A stretch of DNA of 49,430 nucleotides from Vibrio neptunius (GTDB lineage Bacteria > Pseudomonadota > Gammaproteobacteria > Enterobacterales > Vibrionaceae). Positions within the stretch are counted from its first letter, which is position 1, and every line of letters starts with the position of its first letter. The notes below the pieces were generated by a model. It was given only the letters and a program-made list of their open reading frames with translations, searched no databases and had not been told where the DNA came from. Shown in pieces: positions 16,642 to 25,299 of the stretch. Location of the stretch: contig NZ_JXXU01000069.1 in the NCBI RefSeq assembly GCF_000967495.1, positions 1 to 49,430 of the forward strand, written 5' to 3'. A program made the position numbers and the translations under genes.

Positions 16642-18276
16642 CTATTGACGATAAGCTCGCCAACTGAGCAACCAAAATGTGACACCACCGATAGCGCTTA
16701 CCATGGATAGCTGCTCATATGCACTGTTGACCAATATTGCCGAGCATACGACTAATGTGGCCCCAATACCAAATAAAAATTTCCCCGTTGCCTGCTGACG
16801 TTTCGTTGTACGGTAGCCTTGATAAAGCTGATCCATACGCTGATTCATCATCTTGCCCTGACGTAAACTGTCATACAGTAGCTCTGGCAATTCAGGCAAC
16901 TTCTCTGCCCAAAACGGTGCGCGATCTTTAACTGCATTAATCACCGCCTGCGGCCCAACTTGATTCATCATCCATTTTTCAAGGAATGGCTTCGCAGTTT
17001 CCCATAAGTCAAGCTGTGGGTAGAGCTGACGTCCCAAGCCTTCTACATACAATAGTGTTTTCTGCAGCAGCACCAACTGTGGCTGCACTTCCATATTGAA
17101 ACGACGCGCGGTGTTAAACAGATTCAGTAATACATGTCCGAACGAGATTTCACACAACGGCTTCGCAAAAATCGGTTCACACACAATGCGAATGGCGAAC
17201 TCAAACTCATCAATGTTCGTTTCACGTGGAACCCAACCTGATTCTACATGTAACTCAGCCACACGACGGTAATCACGATTAAAGAAGGCGAGGAAGTTTT
17301 CCGCCAGATAGCGTTTATCTTCACTATTCAGCGTTCCAACAATGCCACAGTCCAAACCAATCCATTGTGGATTGTCCGGGTGCTCGGGGTTAACAAAAAC
17401 GTTGCCCGGATGCATATCGGCATGGAAAAAGCTGTCGCGGAACACCTGAGTGAAAAAGACACTCACACCACGCTCGGCCAATAGCTTCATATTGGTGCCG
17501 TTGGCCTTCAAGCCTTCTATGTCAGAAACTTGGATGCCGTATATTCGCTCAGAAACCATGACAGTTTCATTACTAAAGTCCGTAATTACTTCAGGAACAT
17601 ACAATTCATCACTGCCTTCAAAGTTTCTTCTCAGCTGAATCGCATTGGCCGCTTCTCGTCGTAAGTCCAACTCATCAAGGAGCGTTTTTTCATACTCACG
17701 CACCACTTCAACTGGTTTCAAACGACGTGCTTCAGGAAGTGCTTTGGCGACTATACGCGCCATTCGGTACATCAGTTTTAGATCTGCATCAATGACCGGA
17801 CGAATATCTGGCCGGATAACCTTTAATACCACTTCTTGGTTAGTCGACTTGAGCTTGGCGGTGTGGACTTGAGCGATCGATGCGGAAGCCAGTGGTTTGA
17901 TATCAAAATCGGTCAACCAATTTTCCAACGGGCCACCTAACGCCAGCTCAATCTGCTCTTTAGCTAACTGACCGTCAAAGGGAGAGACTTGGTCTTGAAG
18001 CAACGCCAGCGGATCGGCAATGTGCGCAGGGAAGAGGTCACGTCTGGTCGACATCATCTGACCAAACTTGATCCATACTGGACCAAGCTCCTGCAGAGCA
18101 AGGCGTAACCTTTCACCTAACTCTTTGTCAGCATGTTGGTTTTTAATCCAAAACAGCGCTTTTCGAGCAAGCAGAGGGCCTTTGGTTAACTGGTGATTAG
18201 GCAGCAGTTCGTCGAGACCGTATTCGAGCTGAACTTTGATAATGCGGTAAAGTCGTTTCAGTTCAGCCGGAGTCAT
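16642..18276 (-). CDS. ubiB: Ubiquinone biosynthesis regulatory kinase-like protein UbiB
   Basis: It encodes a 544-residue member of the ABC1/ADCK family needed for ubiquinone synthesis, with an atypical kinase fold and ATPase activity. The diagnostic KxGQ motif appears as KFGQMMSTR, with the alanine-rich loop ASASIAQVH, FHADMHPGN and GLDCGIVG as further motifs. Two C-terminal hydrophobic segments anchor it in the inner membrane. It overlaps ubiJ by 4 nt, so the two are translationally coupled. Confidence 0.96.
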   Translation of the reverse strand: MTPAELKRLYRIIKVQLEYGLDELLPNHQLTKGPLLARKALFWIKNQHADKELGERLRLALQELGPVWIKFGQMMSTRRDLFPAHIADPLALLQDQVSPFDGQLAKEQIELALGGPLENWLTDFDIKPLASASIAQVHTAKLKSTNQEVVLKVIRPDIRPVIDADLKLMYRMARIVAKALPEARRLKPVEVVREYEKTLLDELDLRREAANAIQLRRNFEGSDELYVPEVITDFSNETVMVSERIYGIQVSDIEGLKANGTNMKLLAERGVSVFFTQVFRDSFFHADMHPGNVFVNPEHPDNPQWIGLDCGIVGTLNSEDKRYLAENFLAFFNRDYRRVAELHVESGWVPRETNIDEFEFAIRIVCEPIFAKPLCEISFGHVLLNLFNTARRFNMEVQPQLVLLQKTLLYVEGLGRQLYPQLDLWETAKPFLEKWMMNQVGPQAVINAVKDRAPFWAEKLPELPELLYDSLRQGKMMNQRMDQLYQGYRTTKRQQATGKFLFGIGATLVVCSAILVNSAYEQLSMVSAIGGVTFWLLSWRAYRQ

Positions 18277-18878
18277 GCGCGCTCCAGTAGCTGATTTAAC
18301 TTAGCTTCAACACGAGCAGCCTGACTTCTGGCGTCGTCGACCTGATCGCAGAAATGCGCAATTTCCAACGGTGCTGGCGCCAGCTTCCACTCTTCAGTAA
18401 TGACCTGAGCAAGGTGGTTCTGGTGCTTATCCGCTTTCGCTTTGACAAACTGCCCTAAGTTGGACACGCCTTGAACTAAATTGTGCGCGACTACATCACC
18501 TGTGACGCGCGAAAGCCATTCTTCAATATCTGGTTTACAGTCCGTCATGAGTTGAGAGAATTTTTGTGCCAGCTGAATATCCCCTTCCAGTATCACTTTG
18601 TCTTGCTTAATCAACTTGGTGATATTGGACTGGTCACGCAGCTCTGGCAATACCGATAGGTTCAATGATAGGTAGCAGTCTGGCTGGCCTTCGTAATTCG
18701 CCAAAACATCAATTTGCTGGCTGAAGATAAAAGTCAGTGTCTTATTGAGCTCTTTGAGGTGAACTTGAATCACCTGTCCTTTAAGACGAGCAAGACGACG
18801 CCCCAACTCAGGGTCGTCGTTGATCAGTGTATTGAGTGTCGATTCAATCGCAGCAGTAACAAGAGGTTCAAATGGCAT
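18273..18878 (-). CDS. ubiJ: Ubiquinone biosynthesis accessory factor UbiJ
   Basis: It encodes a 201-residue SCP2-domain protein that binds lipids and organises the soluble Ubi metabolon with UbiK. The N-terminal SCP2 fold (about residues 15-115) is followed by a helical tail. It lies between ubiE and ubiB, the canonical ubiEJB order, 15 nt after ubiE. Confidence 0.92.
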   Translation of the reverse strand: MPFEPLVTAAIESTLNTLINDDPELGRRLARLKGQVIQVHLKELNKTLTFIFSQQIDVLANYEGQPDCYLSLNLSVLPELRDQSNITKLIKQDKVILEGDIQLAQKFSQLMTDCKPDIEEWLSRVTGDVVAHNLVQGVSNLGQFVKAKADKHQNHLAQVITEEWKLAPAPLEIAHFCDQVDDARSQAARVEAKLNQLLERA

Positions 18879-18893
18879 AGCGATCCTTTAACC

Positions 18894-19676
18894 TCAGAAT
18901 TTGTAGCCACGATGGAGCGCAACAATACCACCCGTAAGATTGTAGTAGCTAGTATTGCCAAAGCCGGCTTCTTCCATCATACCTTTGAGGGTTTCTTGAT
19001 CCGGATGCATACGAATAGACTCTGCCAGATAGCGATAGCTCTCAGAATCATTCGCTACCAACTCACCCATTTTCGGCAATAAGTGGAATGAGTAAGCATC
19101 ATAGAGTTTTGACAGAGGTTCAAACACAGGCTTAGAGAATTCGAGCACAAGAAGACGACCACCAGGCTTCAAAACGCGGAACATTGAGCGCAGGGCTTTG
19201 TCTTTATCTGTCACGTTACGCAGACAGAAGCTGATCGTAATGGCGTCAAAGTAATCATCTGGGAAAGGTAGCTCTTCGGCGTTAGCCTGAACATAATGCA
19301 CGTTACCAACAATGCCATTATCACGCAGTTTGTCACGACCAACATTCAGCATTGAGTTGTTGATATCAGCCAGAACCACATGTCCCTTTTCACCCACGAT
19401 ACGAGAAAACTTCGCGGTTAGATCGCCAGTCCCTCCCCCCAAGTCCAGCACGCGTTGACCAGGGCGTACGCCGCTACAATCAATCGTAAAACGCTTCCAA
19501 AGGCGATGCACACCACCAGACATTAAGTCGTTCATGATGTCGTACTTAGCTGCAACAGAATGGAATACCTCTGCTACCTTGGTGACTTTTTCTTCTTTAG
19601 CGACTGTGGTGAAACCAAAGTGCGTGGTTTCATTTGATTCTAAAGCTGTATTCGACTGCACGCTTGTATCTGTCAT
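18894..19676 (-). CDS. ubiE: Ubiquinone/menaquinone C-methyltransferase UbiE
   Basis: This SAM-dependent enzyme methylates demethylmenaquinone and the ubiquinone precursor. It has 260 residues. The SAM motif VLDLGGGTGDLTAKFS is near residue 70. The family signatures YDIMNDLMSGGVHRLWK and ISFCLRNVTDK are present. It is first in the ubiEJB operon. Confidence 0.97.
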   Translation of the reverse strand: MTDTSVQSNTALESNETTHFGFTTVAKEEKVTKVAEVFHSVAAKYDIMNDLMSGGVHRLWKRFTIDCSGVRPGQRVLDLGGGTGDLTAKFSRIVGEKGHVVLADINNSMLNVGRDKLRDNGIVGNVHYVQANAEELPFPDDYFDAITISFCLRNVTDKDKALRSMFRVLKPGGRLLVLEFSKPVFEPLSKLYDAYSFHLLPKMGELVANDSESYRYLAESIRMHPDQETLKGMMEEAGFGNTSYYNLTGGIVALHRGYKF

Positions 19677-19731
19677 GATGATTCCTCTTCGAGCAACGCT
19701 ATGAATAAATACGACTGAGCGCTGCGGGCGA

Positions 19732-21282
19732 TTAGTTTACTTTATCCTCAGTCGGATGTCTTTCAGCGATAGAATCATTTTCACTCACCGAGTTGTTTTC
19801 TGTGAGCCCATCATATTGAGCCAGTTCTGTCAGGTTCGAAGATATTGGTTTTTTTACCTCAACACCAAGCTGCTTAAAGCTTTCAGCTTGGCGAATCACA
19901 TTTCCTCGGCCAGTGGCGAGCTTGTTCATCGCACCTTGATAATTCTGGTTCGCTTTATCCAGCGCGCCACCTAAGCTTTCCATATCATCAACAAACAAGC
20001 GCAACTTGTCGTAGAGCTTACTGGCTCGCTCAGCAATGACTTGTGCATTCTGATTCTGTCGTTCGTTGCGCCACAAGTTATCGATCGTACGCAATGCCAC
20101 CAGTAAGGTTGTCGGGCTAACTAGAATGATATTTTGCTCCATCGCATCCTTAACAAGATCTGGGTCTGCCTGAATCGCTACCTGAAACGCTGGCTCAACG
20201 GGAATAAACATCAGCACATAATCGAGGCTCTGAATCCCTTTAAGCTGATGATAGTCCTTTTGTGATAGCCCTTTAATATGATTCCTAACTGATAGTAAGT
20301 GTTCACTTATAGCTTGTTCTTGATCTAACTCTGATTCGGCGTTGAAATAGCGCTCATAAGCAACTAGGGTCATTTTAGAATCAACGACCACTTGTTTGTC
20401 TTGCGGGAGGTAGACAATCACATCCGGCTGATAGCGTTTACCCGCTTCGTTTTGCAGGCTCACCTGAGTCTGGTATTCGTGCCCTTCACGCAGTCCAGAC
20501 TCTGCCAAAACGCGAGCAAGGACGACCTCTCCCCAATTACCTTGCTGCTTATTGTCGCCTTTGAGAGCCTGAGTCAGGTTAACTGCTTCACGCGTCATCT
20601 GTTCATTGAGGCGTTGCAGGTTCTTCAGTTCATAAACTAAGGTGTGTCGCTCCTTGGCTTCAACCGTGAAGCTATCGTTTACCTGCTTCTTAAAACTCTC
20701 GAGTTGTTCCTTTAAAGGAGAAAGTAAACCTTCAAGACTCTGTCGGTTTTGTTGGTCGACTTTGGCAGTCTTTGCTTCAAATAACTGATTGGCCAGATGT
20801 TCAAATTGCTGTTTAAGACGAGATTCGGCTTGTTCCAGTAGTTGCAATTTGTCGTGGTTGGCTTTGTTCTCTTCTTGATGGCGAGCTTCTTGCTCTCTAA
20901 GTTGAGCCTCTAGTTGAGCCTTCTGATCGCGGCTTTGAGTCAGTTCCTCAGCATATTGTTGCCGCTCTTGCTTAACTGCCTCGAAGTAACGCAACTTTTC
21001 CAATACCGCCATCAATTTACCGTGCGACTGTTTGAGTTCATAAGCGGCTCTATCACGCTCACTATCCAGCTCGTCCAGTTCCTGCTGTGCTTGTTCTAGC
21101 TCTTTTTGTAACTGGTTGATCTGTGTTGTTGCCAGTTGCTGGTTGGATTCAAGTTGTTGTTTCAAAAGCTGTTGATCAAAACGTGTTTTCTGCCTGATCC
21201 ACCAGCCCACTCCGACTCCGCTGATCGCCGCACTGCTAATAGCGCTGATAAGTAGGGCTTGGTTATCCAGAATCCATTGCAT
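19732..21282 (-). CDS. rmuC: DNA recombination protein RmuC
   Basis: It encodes a 516-residue protein with an N-terminal membrane anchor (about residues 8-28). A long coiled-coil region rich in Q, E and L follows (about 30-210), then a RmuC domain with restriction-endonuclease-like character (PDVIVYLPQDKQVVVDSKMTLVAYERYF). The family limits inversions at short repeats. The DSK residues are in the position expected for a nuclease core. It lies 55 nt upstream of ubiE on the same strand. Confidence 0.93.
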   Translation of the reverse strand: MQWILDNQALLISAISSAAISGVGVGWWIRQKTRFDQQLLKQQLESNQQLATTQINQLQKELEQAQQELDELDSERDRAAYELKQSHGKLMAVLEKLRYFEAVKQERQQYAEELTQSRDQKAQLEAQLREQEARHQEENKANHDKLQLLEQAESRLKQQFEHLANQLFEAKTAKVDQQNRQSLEGLLSPLKEQLESFKKQVNDSFTVEAKERHTLVYELKNLQRLNEQMTREAVNLTQALKGDNKQQGNWGEVVLARVLAESGLREGHEYQTQVSLQNEAGKRYQPDVIVYLPQDKQVVVDSKMTLVAYERYFNAESELDQEQAISEHLLSVRNHIKGLSQKDYHQLKGIQSLDYVLMFIPVEPAFQVAIQADPDLVKDAMEQNIILVSPTTLLVALRTIDNLWRNERQNQNAQVIAERASKLYDKLRLFVDDMESLGGALDKANQNYQGAMNKLATGRGNVIRQAESFKQLGVEVKKPISSNLTELAQYDGLTENNSVSENDSIAERHPTEDKVN

Positions 21283-21445
21283 AATAAAGGGTTAACTCTT
21301 ATTTCATGTACTGTATCAATGGTATTTTACCACTGGATAAATGTCCAGTTTGTCGGCTAGATATCGAACAGCTAGACTAGGTACTCTTAATTCTACTACC
21401 ATCAGTCACCAACAAGTCTAACGTTGGTTTTTATGAAGGAACATC

Positions 21446-22351
21446 ATGAACGAGCGCCGTGCTTTAGGTTTTGGTCTGTCTGCCGTCTTGCTTTGGTCTA
21501 CTGTCGCTACGGCTTTTAAGTTAACTCTCGCCGAACTCACTCCGATTCAAATGGTGACCGCGGCTAGCGTGGTTTCTGCTCTCGCTCTAACCGCCGTGTG
21601 TGCGCTGCAAGGTAAACTGTCTTTATTATCCAATACTTTCTTCGCTAACCCTTGGTATTACTTGCTACTTGGTTTGATCAATCCATTGGCGTACTACGTC
21701 ATCTTGTTTAAAGCCTATGATTTACTTCCCGCCTCACAAGCACAAGCGATCAACTATAGTTGGGCTATCACTTTGACTCTGATGGCCGCCGCCTTCCTTG
21801 GCCAAACAATCCGCAAGCAGGACTGGATAGCCTGTACACTGAGTTACTTTGGCGTGATTGTCATTGCCACTAAAGGCGATGTGCTGGGCCTGAGTTTCGA
21901 GAGCCCGCTAGGGGTGGGACTGGCTTTGCTATCAACTCTGCTTTGGGCCAGCTACTGGATACTCAATACCAAAAACAAAGCCGACCCTATTGTCGGCGTA
22001 TTACTCGGTTTTTTGGTTGCAATACCCTTCGCAATTGGCCTGAGCCTATACGAAGGCACCAGTTGGAACAGTATTTCTCTGCAAGGTTGGCTCGCGGTCA
22101 GCTATGTTGGTCTATTTGAGATGGGCGTAACCTTCGTCCTATGGCTCAGCGCACTCAAACTGACGCAAAACACTGCACGTATCAGCAATCTTATATTCGC
22201 TTCACCGTTTATTTCTCTGGCGTTGCTGGCAACTGTCATTGGTGAAGAAATTCATCCTACAACCTTGGTGGGCTTAATGTTGATCATTGCAGGGCTTGTG
22301 ATCCAGCAGATCAAATTCGGCAAGAAAGATCTCACACGGTCTGTGAGTTAA
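21446..22351 (+). CDS. DMT-superfamily (EamA) permease
   Basis: It encodes a 301-residue inner-membrane protein with about ten membrane segments and two EamA repeats (about residues 5-140 and 150-290). It opens with FGLSAVLLWSTVATAFKLTL, which is typical of the family. The substrate is unknown; metabolite export is usual. The start has an AAGGAA ribosome site. It converges on the HDOD gene, with only 5 nt between the stops. Confidence 0.85.
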   Translation: MNERRALGFGLSAVLLWSTVATAFKLTLAELTPIQMVTAASVVSALALTAVCALQGKLSLLSNTFFANPWYYLLLGLINPLAYYVILFKAYDLLPASQAQAINYSWAITLTLMAAAFLGQTIRKQDWIACTLSYFGVIVIATKGDVLGLSFESPLGVGLALLSTLLWASYWILNTKNKADPIVGVLLGFLVAIPFAIGLSLYEGTSWNSISLQGWLAVSYVGLFEMGVTFVLWLSALKLTQNTARISNLIFASPFISLALLATVIGEEIHPTTLVGLMLIIAGLVIQQIKFGKKDLTRSVS

Positions 22352-22356
22352 CATTT

Positions 22357-23181
22357 TTAAAACAACTGGTAGGCCATCTCACTTCCCTGACCTCGCACTT
22401 CATCAATTTTCTCTGTGAAGTCTGGGGAGATTTGTAACGCGATCGCCGCTTTGTGTTGGCTGAGATAACTCTGCTTTTCATCACTACTTAGCATTGAATC
22501 CCACTGATGATCAATGTCACGTGCTAAGAACATCAGACAAGCTAGTCTTTTTGACTCCATTGCTTTGCTCGGGTGATTCACATTCGCAATCGCGTCAATG
22601 AGTTCAGAAGGAAATTTCCAGCTTTCAGCCAACGCAGCACCGAGTTGCTGGGCATCAGTACCTAACACATCTCTTTGTACTTCCACGGGCTTTTCACCAT
22701 CTTCCACGCGACGGCTGATCTTCATTGCTTGTTCAGGCTCCAAAGAGTGAATCATTAGCTCACCAATATTATGAAGAACGCCAGCAATAAATGCCTCATT
22801 AGGATCGACTTTGGCTTGTTTGGCAATGGTACTGGCAATGGTTGCGACTTCAAAAGTACTTGCCCAATAGTCTTTGATGTTTAGGGTTTCCAGCTTGGGG
22901 AAAGTGGAAGCTAGAATCGAAGAAGAAATCAGATTACGAATAGCCCCAACGCCAATACGCACGATCGCGTCATTGATATTTGATACCCCTTTTACGCCGC
23001 CGAACTGTGCTGAATTTGCCATCCGTAGCACGCGCGCTAACAATACCTGATCCATGGCCATTTTCTTTGCCAGTTCCCCAAAATCGATTTGCTCCCTGTT
23101 CACCATCTCCAGCAATTCCTGAAGCACACTTTCGATTCTAGGTAGTTCATTGATTCTTGAGATCAGCGCTTGATAGCTCAT
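22357..23181 (-). CDS. HDOD-domain signalling protein
   Basis: It encodes a 274-residue single-domain protein. The HDOD domain spans about residues 10-210 (LPRIESVLQELLEMV, LLARVLRMANSAQFGG, FIAGVLHNIGELM). HDOD proteins are noncatalytic relatives of HD phosphohydrolases and act in signalling or motility. Here the second metal-binding residue pair reads HNIG instead of HD, as in other HDOD proteins. I place the start at 23181 (MSYQALIS), where an AAGGAG ribosome site sits upstream, not at the earlier in-frame ATG at 23199. Confidence 0.85.
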   Translation of the reverse strand: MSYQALISRINELPRIESVLQELLEMVNREQIDFGELAKKMAMDQVLLARVLRMANSAQFGGVKGVSNINDAIVRIGVGAIRNLISSSILASTFPKLETLNIKDYWASTFEVATIASTIAKQAKVDPNEAFIAGVLHNIGELMIHSLEPEQAMKISRRVEDGEKPVEVQRDVLGTDAQQLGAALAESWKFPSELIDAIANVNHPSKAMESKRLACLMFLARDIDHQWDSMLSSDEKQSYLSQHKAAIALQISPDFTEKIDEVRGQGSEMAYQLF

Positions 23182-23229
23182 ATACCACTCCTTAAGCATG
23201 TTCTGTTCTCATTTACTATAGGACATAAA

Positions 23230-23549
23230 TTGAGTAAAAGATTAATAACAGAGGTGCAGTCGCACTATTGCTAGTGTGTATATCGCAACCAATTTCAATG
23301 GCTTTCGCTGCAACGGCAAAGATTGCGCCACCGATAGACACCCGATATGGTGGCTATTGTGCCTTTGGCGTTGCTATGGGTAAAAAGTTCGAGACCGAAA
23401 CACAAGCGTGGAAGATAGAAAACGGCAAGTTGTATATCAATCTAGATAAGACGGTGCAAAATCCTTGGTTGGAAAACACTCAAAGGTTCATTCGGGATGC
23501 CAACGAGAATGGGCTAACAATCAAAACCGTTGTGGCTGATAAACTGTAA
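23230..23549 (+). pseudogene. Decayed YHS-domain protein gene
   Basis: The intact 3' part (residues after RYGGYCAFGVAMGKKF, WKIENGKLYINLDK) is the C-terminal half of a periplasmic YHS-domain protein. The N-terminal half of the domain is missing; a hydrophobic stretch runs almost straight into it. A TTG at 23230 with an AGGA ribosome site 6 nt upstream opens MSKRLIT. It then loses frame near 23250, while the following frame reads AVALLLVCISQPISMAFA, a signal-peptide core. A frameshift plus an internal deletion of the domain explains this. A short functional product from the TTG at 23268 cannot be excluded. Confidence 0.65.
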
Positions 23550-23773
23550 CACGGCTGCGCATCAATCCGGGAAACCTCTTTTTCCGCGTTCCATCCTATA
23601 TTCATTCTCAGCTCTAATAAGTCTCCTAAATCACATCAATACAAGATGTCAATTCAATGAGACAAAGTCGATAATTGATTAAAAAATATTCATGCGGTTG
23701 AACCAGCATAATAGTATATTGATACTCTCAATAACGTTTGAGATGACAACAATAACTATAAAACGCTGGCTGT

Positions 23774-24541
23774 ATGATTATATTTCACTCCGTTCAGAAC
23801 AAACTTTCTAACACACAACGCGTCATTAAGATCGGTTATCGTGAAGCACAGGTGCTTGACCTGCTACTCCAACACTCCCCAGAGGTCGTCAAGAAACACG
23901 ACATTATCCAACATGCATGGGGCAGTGAGTACATTGGTGATACATCGCTCGCTAAAAGCATCAGCACACTGAGGCAAGCCTTAGTTAAGCTTGGTGCTAA
24001 AGAATCTCCGATTGTCACTGTGCCTAAAGTCGGCTATCGACTCGTCAGCCACTGTATTGACTATGCCCCCACAGAACCGATCCCAGACCTAACCACTGTC
24101 AAATCAACTCCCGAACTATCCAGTTCGGCTTCCATATCAAATCGTCGTCTCACATCTAATTTATCTTTTAGTGAGTGCAAATCACCCGTGTGTTACGTTG
24201 CAGCAATAGCGCTGCTATTTGCCTCCAGTATTTTGGCACTCAGTAAGGTGCATGGCTGGCGCTGGGAGGATATTCCTACTGATAAGTACCTGAATCAGCA
24301 TAGCGTCGGCCAACTTCAAGTCTTTACCGAATCCCACACTCAACTCAGCCTACCACTGCGACAACTGCTATCACAGAACCAATGTGATTGCGTGGTTTAC
24401 ATAGAAGAAAACGGCCAATTTTCAGAACTGTCATGGTTAGATAGACAGCGTCAACAAGCGATTAATGTCTTCTACACACCTGACCAACTAAAACAGGTAT
24501 CCGTTCAGATTGAACGCTTTTTACAGGAGGGAAAACAATGA
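23774..24541 (+). CDS. ToxR-like membrane-spanning transcriptional regulator
   Basis: It encodes a 255-residue one-component regulator. An OmpR/PhoB-type winged helix occupies about residues 10-93 (SLAKSISTLRQALVKLG recognition region, VTVPKVGYRLV final hairpin). A Ser/Thr-rich linker, one membrane segment (about 139-157) and a periplasmic domain of about 95 residues follow. The periplasmic part has a CDC cysteine pair. This layout is that of ToxR, TcpP and VtrA. Its last codons overlap the start of the next gene (ATGA), as is usual for such regulator/partner pairs. It lies directly upstream of the aerolysin gene, so control of the toxin is the obvious hypothesis. No strong ribosome site is visible at 23774. 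Confidence 0.8.
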   Translation: MIIFHSVQNKLSNTQRVIKIGYREAQVLDLLLQHSPEVVKKHDIIQHAWGSEYIGDTSLAKSISTLRQALVKLGAKESPIVTVPKVGYRLVSHCIDYAPTEPIPDLTTVKSTPELSSSASISNRRLTSNLSFSECKSPVCYVAAIALLFASSILALSKVHGWRWEDIPTDKYLNQHSVGQLQVFTESHTQLSLPLRQLLSQNQCDCVVYIEENGQFSELSWLDRQRQQAINVFYTPDQLKQVSVQIERFLQEGKQ

Positions 24542-24999
24542 TCCCATACTTCACATTGATCATCGCCACGGTCATCTTTTCTATTGTCCTCAGCCTACCT
24601 TGGTCCAATCGTATTGAGGATCACCGTTACCAGCACAGCGAGATTCATATTCAATCAGACAACCATATTTTTCGTTCAGATGGGATAACACGAGTTAACA
24701 ACAACGAGATCGTTCATCTTGCCTCACTTCAAGATGACAAGATGGAACAGCCGATAGTAATTCGTTTTGAAGGACAAGCAGAGTCGTTCAGCCAGTTTGG
24801 GTTTTCACTCTCTGGTATCATTAATCTACTCTCGGTCCATAAGTTAAGACCTGTTATGAATGATGCCACCATCTCGCCATATCTGCTGCTCAATGACGAC
24901 CCTTACACTCTTGATATCGACATCCTTTATTCGGCTAACTGCTTCATAATAGTACGTGATAGAAAAACGGGTCGGACTCAAATGCTCGCTAAACGCTAA
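24538..24999 (+). CDS. Membrane-anchored periplasmic partner of the ToxR-like regulator
   Basis: It encodes a 153-residue protein with an N-terminal membrane segment (about residues 3-20) and a periplasmic domain of about 130 residues. A GGAGG-like ribosome site lies inside the preceding gene, and start and stop overlap as ATGA, so the two are coupled. No family is recognised by eye. By architecture and position it matches ToxS, TcpH and VtrC, which stabilise or sense signals with their regulators. That role is inferred. Confidence 0.65.
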   Translation: MIPYFTLIIATVIFSIVLSLPWSNRIEDHRYQHSEIHIQSDNHIFRSDGITRVNNNEIVHLASLQDDKMEQPIVIRFEGQAESFSQFGFSLSGIINLLSVHKLRPVMNDATISPYLLLNDDPYTLDIDILYSANCFIIVRDRKTGRTQMLAKR

Positions 25000-25299
25000 A
25001 CTTACGTGCTCAGTCTTTGCTTGGGCTAGTCTCTCTGTCTTTCCCCTATTTAAACGCCCAACAATTTTCTAAATCTCATCGAAGCAAGATCACAATCAGC
25101 ACACAACCCAGACTTAACTTGCACATAATAAACAAAACAAACAATACAAGTTATTGAATTTTAATGGTAATAAAATTCAACTCTTTTCAGTACTGTAAAT
25201 AATATGACTATGGAAAGGTAAACCTGTTGCTTTTAACAAGCAGCCAACAATGACAACACAACATCATAAAACTAAGAAAAGTTACGAAAGGAAACGTCT
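25000..25299 (+). promoter_or_regulatory. Aerolysin upstream region with a perfect inverted repeat
   Basis: This A+T-rich 300-bp region separates the regulator pair from the toxin gene. It has a perfect 10-bp inverted repeat, TTGAATTTTA (25154-25163) and TAAAATTCAA (25171-25180), with a 7-bp spacer. A possible promoter (TTCAAC, 18-nt spacer, TAATAT) begins in the right arm, so a bound regulator would touch the -35. No gene is seen. Confidence 0.5.

Noticed and set aside
17218..17233. parS-like sequence CGTTTCACGTGGAACC inside ubiB
   Set aside because: It has one mismatch in the conserved GAAAC half of the consensus and is 20 kb away from the cluster of true sites. A single near-match in coding DNA is expected by chance.
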